A stretch of 64,000 bases of DNA from Phoenix dactylifera (Eukaryota > Streptophyta > Magnoliopsida > Arecales > Arecaceae). The DNA lies in contig NW_024067786.1 in the NCBI RefSeq assembly GCF_009389715.1, forward strand, positions 186,001 through 250,000, given 5' to 3'. This document shows, in pieces, positions 12,966 through 23,445 of the stretch (position 1 is its first letter; every line of letters begins with the position of its first letter). Made by a program: the position numbers and the translations under genes. The notes beneath the pieces were generated by a model, which was not told where the DNA came from, did no database searches, and saw nothing but the letters and a program-made list of their open reading frames with translations.

Positions 12966-13628
12966 CTAAGCATGGAGGAATCCAGAGGAGAGAGCCATCA
13001 AAAGCACAGCAGCCTGCTCCACTTCTCCCATCCTTCTCCTCTTCCTGTCAAGCATAGATCTTCTCTTCACCAACACCTCGCTTCCCAACCCCAACATCCT
13101 GAGCTTCACCGAGACCCCACCCAACTCTTTGGTGGTGGTGGTGGTGGTGCTGCTGCTACTATCGTCCTCTCTCTTCTGCTTCCTTTCTCTCCTTTCCCCT
13201 TCCTTGTGCCCCAGCACTGCCCTCCTCTTCTTCCGGTACCGAATCCCACACGCGTTGCAGAGCGACTGCGGTAAGAAGTAATAGCAAAAGCAAAAGCAAA
13301 CAGCAAGAGATGAGATCGAGAGCCCCCCAGCAAATGAACTGAAATCGAATTCTCCGAGTGGATTAGGATTTAGATCGATCGATAGTACCTTAGGGCCCGA
13401 GGGGCCGCCTCGCCAAAGAGGCGTCTTGGTTGTCCGGCAATCCGCGCAGCTCTTTGGCTCCCCTGAACCCTCTCTGCCGCCGCTCAGATCTATAGATCCG
13501 GTTTCCTGAAGCCAAATCAGAGCGAGAAACAGATCAGCGCACTTGAATCCATTAGAAAACAAAAGAAATCAGAGATCAAACTGGAATCAATCGATCCGAG
13601 ATCTCACCTTTTCGCCCGATAGATCCAT
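12966..13628 (-). CDS. B-class GATA transcription factor with LLM motif (GATA15/16-like)
   Basis: Three exons on the minus strand: 13628-13608 (MDLSGEK), 13505-13389, and 13265-12966, with GT-AG junctions and phase-0 joins, giving 145 residues. The zinc finger is CADC, 18 residues, then CNAC, split by the second intron after GGPSGPK and followed by the basic GIRYRKKRR. The C-terminus has AAVLLMALSSG, the LLM motif of the GATA15/16/17 branch. The family binds GATA sites in the nucleus and acts in greening, cytokinin and light responses. A Thr/Ser run (SSSSTTTTTT) in the linker looks like slippage-prone sequence. The ATG at 13628 was chosen because it joins in frame; a longer upstream frame gives no family-like sequence. 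All key cysteines are present. Confidence 0.9.
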
Positions 13629-14160
13629 CACTCGCTCCAAAATCGCTCTTTCTCGAAGATCTGAAAAAAGAGGCACCTTTGGATTATAGAAATCGAGAGA
13701 TGGAAAGAAAGATAGGCTCCAAAATGGCTCCTTTCTCCCAGATCCGATGCAGGGGTTGCGGCGGAAAAACAAAACCTCACTCGAACTCACTCTCTTCGCG
13801 AGATCTTCGATCCCAGCTTATTTGACAGAGAAAAACGTAGAGATCTTCGAAAAACATGAGAGATAAGAGAAAACACCGCCGGGAGAGAACAAAACCCCAC
13901 ACTCCCCCTCACCAACCTCCGTGAGATCTTTGATCTCTTCTGGATTTCACAAGAAAAAGGAAAAAAAAATAACCTCGGAAGCTTAGAGAAAGAGAGCAAA
14001 GAGAAGAGAGGGAAATCGAGAGAGAGAGAGAGAGAGAGAAGAATGGAGGGAAACGGCAAGGCGCGGAGGGAAAGGGGAAAAAAAATAGGAGCAGAGGAAT
14101 TAGGGAGAAAGGGATCCAATTATTGAACCTATAATACAATATAATTACCACAAATACCAA
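13629..14160 (-). promoter_or_regulatory. 5' leader and proximal promoter of the GATA gene
   Basis: On the minus strand this is pyrimidine-rich, with a (CT)n run read as (GA)n on the plus strand at 14018-14039. CT-rich leaders are common before plant regulatory genes. A weak TATA-like TATTATAGG on the minus strand lies near 14130. The transcription start is not determined. Confidence 0.4.
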
Positions 14161-14930
14161 TGGATTAGATTTAATTAATAATTAAATACAAGGCTTGGGC
14201 CCCAAGCTTCTGTGGGCGCGGTGCAGCCTTTCTTTATCTGCTCGTGCGGGCGCGAGTTACCGTATCCACCGACGTAGTGTCGGACAACATTCTAGATCCC
14301 CTGCAAACCTTCAAACAGCATGGAGCTCATAAACCCAACGTGGCTGCCATTTATGACTTTTTGAGAAGAGATACACGTTGGCCCCACTATGGAAAGCTGG
14401 CTGGAGGATGGATTTCTGTTTTAAGTTAGACAGCTGATCTGTCACCTGAGGGGGTGCCGCGGCACCGCCACAAAAACCCTAGGGTTTGTTGTTTCGACGA
14501 AATGACGGTAATGCCCTCGGTGTTTTAAATTTTTGACCGTTGTCTGCGTGTCCGCTGTGTGGCTGCGCCACAGAGGAAACCTCGGCCGGCGGACCGGGCG
14601 CAAGGGGCGACGCGTGGGGTGCGTTCAGGCATTTGGGTTGGGTGATCAGATGACGGTCTGATCGAGATCGGACGGTGGGATGGGGGGCGGCGGAGTAGGG
14701 GCATCGACCGTTGGGATGGTCTCGGACCGAGCCGGCAGACGGGTCCGACCGGATGTACGGCCCGCGTCCACCGTGTGGCGGGGAGGAATGTGATGTCACA
14801 GTAGTCATGTAAACAAGTAGAACAATTTGTTTCACTAAGGATGCAGTTTAGGTGGCCTCCCCTGCCAACCAAAGTACATCCATGGAGGGAGATTAAATAG
14901 TGCAAGCAATGAACTCTATCCTAATTTGCC

Positions 14931-14934
<4 letters not shown>
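14161..14934. other. GC-rich upstream region, no gene recognised
   Basis: It holds an AAACCCTAG telo-box-like motif (on the plus strand as AAAACCCTAGGG near 14475) and GC-rich sequence. No coding family was recognised in the short frames. It may be distal promoter of the GATA gene. Confidence 0.35.
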
Positions 14935-14991
<57 letters not shown>

Positions 14992-15012
14992 TGTATGTAT
15001 GTATGTATGTAT
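14935..15012. repeat. (TA)n microsatellite followed by (GTAT)n
   Basis: About 54 bases of perfect TA dinucleotide to 14988, then about six GTAT units. Confidence 0.95.
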
Positions 15013-15097
15013 TAATGTTGAGAGTATCTTGCTACTGCTATTACTAATGTTGTTTTTACTTATTTTTTAGAGAGACTATAGCACTGTTCATAATTTG

Positions 15098-15278
15098 ATA
15101 TACGATCAATGATGCATCTAAGTTCGAATAACTCCCTGTATGCAAGTCGTGCATCAATAATGTCCCTAAGAAGTTTGGTATAGTGGTGAAGCAAACTATC
15201 TAGTTTGTCCAACATATGGACTTAAAGGTATTATATAATATTTAGAAAAGGAGATACAAGAAAAATTAAGAATGAAAG
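15098..15278. repeat. Host flank, copy 1 of a 181-bp duplicated segment
   Basis: This 181-base stretch (beginning ATATACGATCAATG and ending at GAAAG) recurs with only two or three differences at 18357-18537. In both places it lies immediately upstream of the LTR. It is flanking DNA, not part of the retrotransposon. Confidence 0.9.
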
Positions 15279-16113
15279 TGTTGCTGGAAATTGGACCCGG
15301 GGGCGGCCACTGGCTGAGAAGGAGGAGTTTTGGCTGGTGGCACGTCGGCGGGCGGCATCCTCTTCTGGGGATCCTGCAAGAAGCCGGTGGCCGGGGTTTC
15401 CGGCGCCGGCCCTCCAATGCTTAAGTTAGAGGGGGGGCTTAATTTTGGAGAAGGAGATGGACTGTATGTAAAAGTCCGAAGCCCCCTTTTTAGAGGGAGA
15501 AGCTCCCCTTTTTATAGGAGGAGTGCCAGGTTACCTGAGATGTGACTGGGCGAATTAATAAATTACCGTCATGATTGAGCATGGTCGTGCGCATTAATGA
15601 GCTGGCGTGGGTAGCTGAACAAGACGGGTGGCGCATTAATGAGTTGCCATGGATGACTGGACGGGATTGAGTGAGTCAACGAGTTGCCGTAGATGGCCTG
15701 AGACTTTGGGCTGCCTGGAGGTCCGTGGAGATCATGCACATTTAATTGTTGGCAGTCGTAGCAGGATATAGTCCCTGGTTGGTATGTCGTGGCGTGGCCG
15801 GCAAGCAAAGCATGGTGCGGTGAGACTGCTGCAGGGCGTGGCCGCAACATGTGGACGACGAGCTCGGCCTTCTAAGCTCGGCCTGTATGAGCTCGGTCTT
15901 CTGAGTTCGGCCTGCATAAGCTCGGCTCGGCCTACATGAGCTCGGTCTTCTGAGCTCGGCCTGCATGAGCTCGGCTCGGCCTGTGTGAGCTCGGCCTGCA
16001 GGAGCTCGGTCTTCTGAGCTCGGCCTTTTGAGCTCGGTTTGCATGAGCTCGCCTTGCCGTCGGATTCGGGTGTTCTGATTATATTTGTAGAGTGGTCTAT
16101 TTTTTCCCCAACA
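15279..16113 (-). repeat. LTR A of a non-coding LTR retrotransposon
   Basis: It begins TGTTGCTGGAAATTGG and ends TTTTTCCCCAACA, and is preceded by GAAAG. It matches LTR C (18538-19425) along its length. It is the 3' LTR in element orientation, because the primer-binding site lies beside LTR B on the minus strand. Its far end holds degenerate GAGCTCGGCCT/GAGCTCGGTCTTC repeats (about 15863-16052). Confidence 0.85.
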
Positions 16114-18043
16114 CTACCCCCGACTTCCGAGTTCGAGTTGCTTTTTGGCTCGAGCGAAGGAAGTAGTCCAGTCGTTGATCATCCTGTAATATAGCCAAAT
16201 GTCTAAGGAGATGTACGTGCCAAGTAGGGTGTACCTCTCATGCAGTTGGAGCTAAGTGCTTCAGGTCGACTCAGCGGCCTTTTTTGGCTTGTGGTCGACT
16301 CAGCAGGATGCCCCCACTCAGATCGGGGTGTGTTGTCGTAGGAGGCGTCGAATGACGTCGAAATGTCGTCGAAGTGTCGTTGAATGTCGTCGAAGTGTCA
16401 TCGAATGTCGTCGAAGTATCGTCGAATATTTTTCCGAGGTCGAGGGAGCTTGGGCTCGCTGTCGACTTAGCGGGACATCACGACCTTAGTCGGGGGATCA
16501 TGCGCGAGGTCGAGGGAGCTTGGGCTCGCTGTCGACTCTGCGATGCTTCCCGAGGTCGAGGAAGCTTGGGCTCGTTGTCGACTCAGCGGGGCATCCCGAC
16601 CTTAGTCGGGGGATCATGCGCGAGGTCGAGGGAGCTTGGGCTCGCTGTCAACCCCACGATACTTTTCGAGGTCGAGGGAGCTTGGGCTCGCTGTTGACTC
16701 AGCGGGGCATCCCGACTTTAGTCGGGGGATCATGCGCGAGATCGAGGGAGCTTGGGCTCGTTGTCGATCCCGCGATGCTTCCCGAGGTCGAGGGAGCTTG
16801 GGCTCGCTGTCGACTCAGTGGGGCATCCCGAGCTTGGTCGGGGTCTTTGATGGAGATGGAGACCGGAGATGGCCTTGTCCATTGGCGATCGTGCACCCCT
16901 ACCTGAAGTGGGGCGACGTTGGAGATAGAGATACCCATAGGTCGTCTTTTGCATTCTCCGACCTGGAGATAGATAAAATATTGAAATTATTTAAAGCCAA
17001 AGTGGCGTCCTGTACTTTTTGGAGATATTTTAATCACTCTCGAGCTTCGAAGTCCCTTAGGACTTGGCTCAGCACCGGCCTTCTGAGGGAGGCGTTCTGA
17101 GCTCGAGCTTCTGAACTCGGTCTCCTGAGCTCGGTCTTCGGAGGAGGCGTTCTGCACTCGAGCTTCTGAGCTCGGCCTTCTGAGCTCGACCTTCTGAGCT
17201 CGGGCTTCTGGTCTCGGCCTTCCGAGCTCGATTTTCGAAGCTCGGCTCTCAACGAAAGCACCAGCTGTTAAGGTTGCGGAAAACGAAGGTAGGCCTTGCG
17301 TCGTGAGGTATTGTCCGTTTTGGGAGGGTCCGCGTGGGTACTACGCCCTCGCATGGTTTTGTTCCTTTGGTGCGGGATCTAGTCCTGCTACTAAAAGGGC
17401 CCTCCTGGCCTGGTGATCGAGCGCCGTCCTGCGGACTTACACCCATGAGGAGGGAGCACATGCTGGTCTCTTACTTGCTGCAGGCCTTGATAATCCGAAC
17501 GAGGGAAGTGGGGACACGTAGCCTTCGTCCTGATCGCGGAACAATAGAGAAGAGTTTGATGGGTAATGGAATTTAATGGGACTGTATCCTTTGCCACAGA
17601 GGCTCACAATCCCATTTTAAAATTCCATAACTCTCCTCCTCCTGACCTCAGCTTATTTCTCTTCTCTCAAACTTGTTGACGTGAGACTCGGGTTACTACT
17701 TCTGGCTGCCCCCACGTCCCACGTCATTGCAGCGGGAGCCGTGCTTGATTCGAGATGGCTTGGGAGAAAGTTTCTTCCTCTACTTAGCATAAACCCGTGG
17801 AGGCGGCACAGGAGGGGCCTCCACTTGTTGCAGGCTTTGGACCGCAATGGCTAGCACTTGGACTTGCTACACCAGCGCGTCGAACTGCTCGGGTTGGACT
17901 TATGGAACTTGATCTGCCGGAGGTCTTGGTGGTGAATTCTGGGCTGAGCGTCCGAGGCTTGGAGCATGATGCCGGGAGGTATCAGTGACTCTTCTGCTCC
18001 TTAGTTTCATGGCCACGACTTGGGCCCTTCCTCTAGCGCCAAC
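16114..18043. other. Internal region of the non-coding LTR element
   Basis: It contains short GTCGAATGTCGTCGAAGT-type repeats (16350-16425), a 116-bp higher-order repeat (16436-16835) and a GAGCTCGGTCTTCTGA-type array (17090-17240). Frames here are by-products of the repeats. No retroviral-type domain was seen. Confidence 0.75.
16436..16835. repeat. 116-bp higher-order tandem repeat, about 3.5 copies
   Basis: Units start at 16436, 16552, 16668 and 16784. Each 116-bp unit is made of a 70-bp and a 46-bp half, and both halves start with the same sequence, GAGGTCGAGGGAGCTTGGG. Confidence 0.9.
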
Positions 18044-18356
18044 TGTTGTTGGAAATTGGACCCCGAGGGCGACCACTGGCTGAGAAGGAGGAGCTCTGGT
18101 TGGTGGCGCGTCGGCGGGCGGCGTCCTCCGGGGATCCTGCAAGAAGCCGGTGGCCAGAATTTCCGGCGCCAGCCTCCGATGCTTAAGTCAGAGGGGGGCT
18201 TAATTTTGGAGAAGAAGATGGACTGTATGTAGAAGTCCGAAGCCCCCTTTTTAGAGGGAGAAGCTCTCCTTTTTATAGGAGGGGTGTCAGGTTACCTGAG
18301 ATGTGACTGGGCGAATTAATGAATTGCCATCATGATTGGGCGTGGTTGTGCATATT
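18044..18356 (-). repeat. LTR B, truncated
   Basis: It matches the first ~310 bases of LTRs A and C (TGTTGTTGGAAATTGG onwards) and then breaks off at GTGCATATTA, passing directly into the second flank copy. Next to its start, the sequence CTCTAGCGCCAAC is the complement of the primer-binding site. Confidence 0.85.
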
Positions 18357-18537
18357 ATATACGATCAATGATGCATGTAAGTTCGAATAACTCCCCGTAT
18401 GCAAGTCGTGCATCAATAATGTCCCTAAGAAGTTTGGTATAGTGGTGAAGCAAACTATCTAGTTTGTCCAACATATGGACTTAAAGGTATTATATAATAT
18501 TTAGAAAAGGAGATACAAGAAAAATTAAGAATGAAAG
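18357..18537. repeat. Host flank, copy 2 of the 181-bp duplicated segment
   Basis: Same length as copy 1 at 15098-15278 and nearly identical, ending in the same GAAAG. Confidence 0.9.
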
Positions 18538-19425
18538 TGTTGTTGGAAATTGGACTCGGGGGCGGCCACTGGCTGAGAAGGAGGAGTTCTGGCTGGTGGC
18601 GCGTCGGCGGGCGGCATCCTCTAGGGATCCTGCAAGAAGCCGGTGGCCGGGGTTTCCGGCGCCGGCTCTCCGATGCTTAAGTTAGAGGGGGGGCTTAATT
18701 TTGGAGAAGGAGATGGACTGTATGTAGAAGTCCGAAGCCCCTTTTTTAGAGGGAGAAGCTCCCCTTTTTATAGGAGTTGTGCCAGGTTACCTGAGATGTG
18801 ACTGGGCGAATTAATAAATTACCGTCATGATTGAGCATGGTCGTGCGCATTAATGAGCTGGCGTGGGTAGCTGAACAAGACGGGTGGCGCATTAATGAGT
18901 TGCCATGGATGACTGGACGGGATTGAGTGAGTCAACGAGTTGCCGTGGATGGCCTGAGACTTTGGGCTGGCTGGAGGTCCGTGGAGATCGTGCGCATTTA
19001 ATTGTTGACTGTCGTAGCAGGATATAGTCCCTGGTTGGTATGCCGTGGCGTGGCCGGCAAGCAAAGCATGGTGCGCGGTGAGACTGCTGCAGGGCGTGGC
19101 CGCAATATGTGGACGACGAGCTCGGCCTACATGAGCTCGGTCTTCGGAGCAAGGCCTGCATGAGCTCGGCTCGGCCTGCATGAGCTCGGTTTTTTGAGCT
19201 CGGTCTTCTGAGCTCGGCCTGCATGAGCTGCCTGCATGAGCTCGGTGTAAGCTTGGCTCGGCCTACATAAGCTTGGCCTTCGGAGCTCGGCCTGCATGAG
19301 CTCGATCTTTTGAGCTTGGCCTGCGTGAGCTCGGTCTTCTGAGCTTGATCTGCATGAGCTCGACCTTGCTGTCGGATTCGGATGTTCTGATTATATTTGT
19401 GGGGTGGTCCATTTTTCCCCCAACA
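18538..19425 (-). repeat. LTR C, flanked by a perfect GAAAG target duplication
   Basis: It runs from TGTTGTTGGAAATTGG to TTTTTCCCCCAACA and is flanked by GAAAG at 18533-18537 and 19426-19430. By itself this copy has the structure of a solo LTR at the original insertion site. Confidence 0.85.
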
Positions 19426-19430
19426 GAAAG

Positions 19431-21281
19431 ATAGTAGAGATAAGGCTGCAAATGAGTGAGGTTGGATCGTGACTTGACCTGACTCGATGTGGTTGGACTT
19501 GACCTAATTCATTCTTGAAGATTCATGGGCTGGGTTGGGTTCAAATGTTAAACATGTTTCATATTTTTGGTTCGGTCTGAATTTCATAAAATTTGACCCA
19601 ATCTAGCTCAATCTGATTATAACTATATAGGTCTACTTTGTATCTTCCTATTAGTTACTTAGCCCTACCCGACTCTGAATCGATCGGAAGAAAATATTTT
19701 AAATCATTTCTTTTTTTCATTATTAAAAGAAAAGCGCTCAAACTAATCTTATGGAGACTATTAATCCTACACTGTTGTGTATTGAGTCTAGTAAATTCTT
19801 CGCATATAATACATAAAGCCTAAAATTAGGAGAGTATTTATGTCATGCTCCCACAAATGAACCTATCATGTATCCATTCGCATGGGACCATTTGATGATT
19901 CGGTGCAGTATCACAACTTGTTTTGGCATACTATTTGTGGAAAGTGTACGTCACCTGCCATGCACGAGTACATCATTCAAACATGCACTTTTCATGGATT
20001 TGGATGTGAGGTTAGTATTGCAGCGAATCAGCTCTCAGCAAGCATGGACCTAACGCACTTTAGATAGCCCTTCTTCTTCTTCTTCAAGCAAATGATCCAC
20101 GCGATGCACGAGAGTAAATTATAATTTTTACTAGAATAAATATTAAACAAAAATTTGCTGTAGATTTTCTGTGTATAAGTGACAAATCCCAATACAAGCA
20201 AAGACCATGGCTCAGATGAAAACCCCCAAGCCTACAGCAATAGGAGGCCGAATATATAACAACATGAAAAAACCTTTCACATAAACATTTAATTAAAAAT
20301 CATTTAAATAAACTATAATACATACAAATAAATAAGCTAGAGATGAACATACAAGAATATCTCTTTCTCAGCAGCAGCATCACGACGACACTTTGGACAA
20401 TGAACAAAAGAATCGCTTTGATCAGACGAGAAGACCTCTCCCCTCTCTATTCACACCACTGCTTCCAATCATCTCATCAAAACTCACACACCCTTCAAAT
20501 ACCACCCTAACAATTATAATAACACTTTTAATAATACATGTTACAAGTTGGACAACTTGGATTAGTCTAGCGACCAGCCCAAGTCTAACCCGACCAGCAA
20601 AATTTCCACCTCGACTCGGGAATCAATCCAACATTTTCGAATCCAGGGGAAATTAGGGTTGTGTTAGACTAGAAGTCCAAACTCACTCGACTCGATCAGA
20701 CCGATAGATTCGGTCGGGTTATGCTATGGGTAAAGCCAGCTCAAATGCACCCCTAGCTAATCATCTTTTAGCAATTTTTGAGGGCCTCTAGGCTGATTTC
20801 ATTCAATTAATTCTCCTTAAGACAGGATTTATGATCCCTTTGCTTTTCAGTGACAGTTAAAAAGATAGACAAGAGAATTATGTAAGTTTTTCAAAGCATA
20901 TCTTGCTTATAAATATCCTGAAGCGATAAGAATCTTAAAAAAGACCCCTGTCGGCAAAAATGTGAGATACTTGCCAACAGAAGCTTCAAAACAACAGTCC
21001 TTTTTTAAGTCTTATTTTGTTTTAACGCTCTAGTGGAAAGTAAACAAGTCGATTTTTAGATTTCACTATTTATTTCTAAAAATTTAAATTTGTTAGCTAG
21101 ATATATAAACAGATTTTGACTCAATGAGTTGTGATTTGGGCAAAAAAAAAAAAGAGTCAGTTTTATATTAATCATTAAGTTTTATATTAGCTAGAGTAGC
21201 TAAAATAGTGGTTGTTACAGTAGCCAATTTCAACCACCCCCTCCTCGAACCACTAATTACTAGTAAAGTAGAACTAACAAC
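19431..21281. other. Non-coding interval, no gene recognised
   Basis: AT-rich. Stretches rich in GACTTGACC / GACTCGATC (19450-19620, 20560-20720) resemble the ends of degenerate repeats, but no clean termini and target duplication were found. Confidence 0.4.
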
Positions 21282-21718
21282 TAGGGCAGGAAATGGGCTC
21301 GAGCAGTCTAAGGCCTATCAGACTGAGTCGACTTCGGTCTAGGCCAGAAAAAGTATAGACTGGGTTTGAGTTTAAATATAAAGCTTATTTGTTTTTCAAG
21401 CCGGGCTCAGGTATGTCATTGGTCTGGCCCGAGTCCGAGCCCGAATCAATTTACTTTTGTATGTTGTTATTTAGAGAGAATAATGAAAAAGTAAAGGACA
21501 AATTAAAATGAATTTAGCTGAGAATAATATATCATTTGTCATAAGAACTTTTAAAGCAATATTATGAAATATTAAACTTCAATTGAATTCGGGCTGAATC
21601 TACTTTTCATCCAAACAAATAATTTTTAGGCCTAAATCTGGCCCAAAACCCCTAAAAAAGTCGGGCCAAGTTTGGATAGGGCATTGGCCCGACCCAACCC
21701 AGCCCACTTCTTGCCCTA
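21282..21718. mobile_element. hAT-type MITE, 437 bp
   Basis: The left end TAGGGCAGGAAATGGGCT is the near inverse of the right end AGCCCACTTCTTGCCCTA. The 8-bp flanks are CTAACAAC (21274-21281) and CTAACAGC (21719-21726), matching at 7 of 8 as expected for hAT target duplications. There is no coding capacity. Confidence 0.75.
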
Positions 21719-23218
21719 CTAACAGCTACCCTAGGTGTACAATTAAGCATAAATTCTTTTACTAAACTTAGGTATGAATAGATTTTTATATAAATCATGA
21801 ATTTTATAGCAATCCAATTATTCATTTCTATTGCAGGTCTATATGCTAGATATCATGAGGGCAAAAAAAACAACCACCACCATGTTATATCTCTAACTAA
21901 TTATTATTTAATCCTGTTACGTTTATCCTATTAAAACGCTATAACGGCCGTCACGGAGAGCGTGAGCGCGCGCGCGCGAGAGAGAATGAGAGAGAGCGGG
22001 GGAATGGAAGAGCTCCCGGGAGGCCTCGAGCGGCCGGAAGTCGCCTGAGACGAGGGAGCGGTGGAGCTCCGAGAGGTCTGCAACGACCATGGTGCAGTTG
22101 ACCCGTCGCCGGACGAACCGCTTGGCGGCGGCGGAGGAGGAAGAAGGAGGAGGGGCCGGTGGAGGCAGCGAGGCAGGGTCCGGGAGGGCGGCGCCGCGGT
22201 AGGGATGGCGGTGGCGGACGCCATCCTCCATCCATTCGGCCACCTCGACGAGACCCTGCGCCACCGGGTCGTACTCGAGACCCCGGGAATCGAACACGCA
22301 GAAGCCGTTCCGCATCGATCTCAAAACGGTGTGCTCCTCCAAGTACTGCGTCCGCCCGTCCTTCCCTGTGATTCCGAGAAATTCAGAGGAAGAAGGGAAA
22401 AAAAATTAGATCAATCGAAGAGATTTCCATGATAAATGTCTCGAAAAATCGAAACTTCTAATCGGAAATATGAAGAAAAGACATCAAATATGTATACCGT
22501 AACGAGATCCAAAATCATGAACTTTTTTTTCTTAAAGAAAACGCATATCTAGTTCGAAAAGTTGGTGCTTTCATGAGGAATTATATCCATGAAAGGCTTT
22601 TTCTTCTTTTTTACACATATTAAGGTGGGCGTTGCTCCGAAATGTTCGTTTTTTTGCAGGGAATTGTCGGAAAGAACTGAGGCTTTTTTTTTGGCGGCGG
22701 GGGTTTTGGAGCACAGAGTTGGAGGGAAAAGAACAGGAGACATGACACGTAAAAATCACTAGAATTATTTGCAAAATAATGCAATCTCAGTTCAAAAATT
22801 CGGAGCTTTTGAGGAAGCAAAACAACCAAGAAGGGGAAAAAGAAATCATACTCCCATCACAAGCTCTAAATTTTTGAAGCTCACGCAAGCCGCAGTTTCA
22901 AAGATCAGAGCTTCTGAGAAGAAATCTGGAGAAAAACGATTTATACCCCGTCGAAAGTTTAAAAATTTTACTGAATAACACAAATCAAGTCCGAGAAAAC
23001 AGAGTTTTTGGCTTAAAAGCTGGAGAAAAACAACTAAATAAGAAGGAAAAATAATCAATAACATCAACAAAGCTAACCCACTACGAAAGTTCTAATCTTT
23101 GTGATTTTTTTTTATTTCCAGAAGAGACGTACCGGCAGGAGAGGCAATGTGGGCAAAGGGGACATAGCCAGACTGAGCAAAGACGGAGTACATAAGATTA
23201 AGCAGCGAACTCTTCCCC

Positions 23219-23408
23219 TATTTATAGAAGAGAAAAATTATAAATAGAGAAGAAAAGAATTGTCATTGACCTGTAATTCATGCTCTCCCCTTTCTTGTAA
23301 TTATTTCCAAAAATATATTGTCATTACCTCCTATAAATGAAATACACGGCAGGCCACACAAGGTATGCGAGTTCTTTGCCGTTACTCAGTTCAGCATTCT
23401 CTCTTTCA
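23219..23408 (+). repeat. 5' LTR of the Copia element
   Basis: It ends CATTCTCTCTTTCA directly before the primer-binding site. The start has TA rather than TG, probably mutated; it was set by the TCCCC duplication. Confidence 0.8.
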
Positions 23409-23445
23409 TAGTATTAGAGCCTTCTAAACGACGCACGTCGTCACC

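Larger units (their letters stand above)
15279..19425 (-). mobile_element. Non-autonomous LTR retrotransposon, partly duplicated in tandem with its flank
   Basis: Order on the plus strand: flank, GAAAG, LTR A (15279-16113), internal region (16114-18043), truncated LTR B (18044-18356), second copy of the flank (18357-18537), LTR C (18538-19425), GAAAG (19426-19430). Reading the minus strand, a primer-binding-site-like TTGGCGCTAGAGGAAGG follows LTR B, and a G-rich tract (GTCGGGGGTAG) precedes LTR A, so the element points left. The 1.9-kb interior has no gag or pol, only tandem repeats, so movement would need proteins from an autonomous relative. The structure is explained by unequal recombination between a full element and a solo-LTR allele at the same site. 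Confidence 0.8.

Noticed and set aside
16256-17100. Overlapping frames with repeated ELGLAVD-like units
   Set aside because: They simply translate the 116-bp tandem repeat in different frames; all three frames give similar repeated peptides.
19442-20755. Possible larger hAT-like element with ends AAGGCTGCAAATGAG and CTCAAATGCACCCCTA
   Set aside because: The ends match only loosely and the 8-bp flanks do not agree.
22061-22432. Plus-strand frames opposite the P-loop NTPase exon 2
   Set aside because: Shadows of the GC-rich exon on the minus strand, which carries the recognisable protein.
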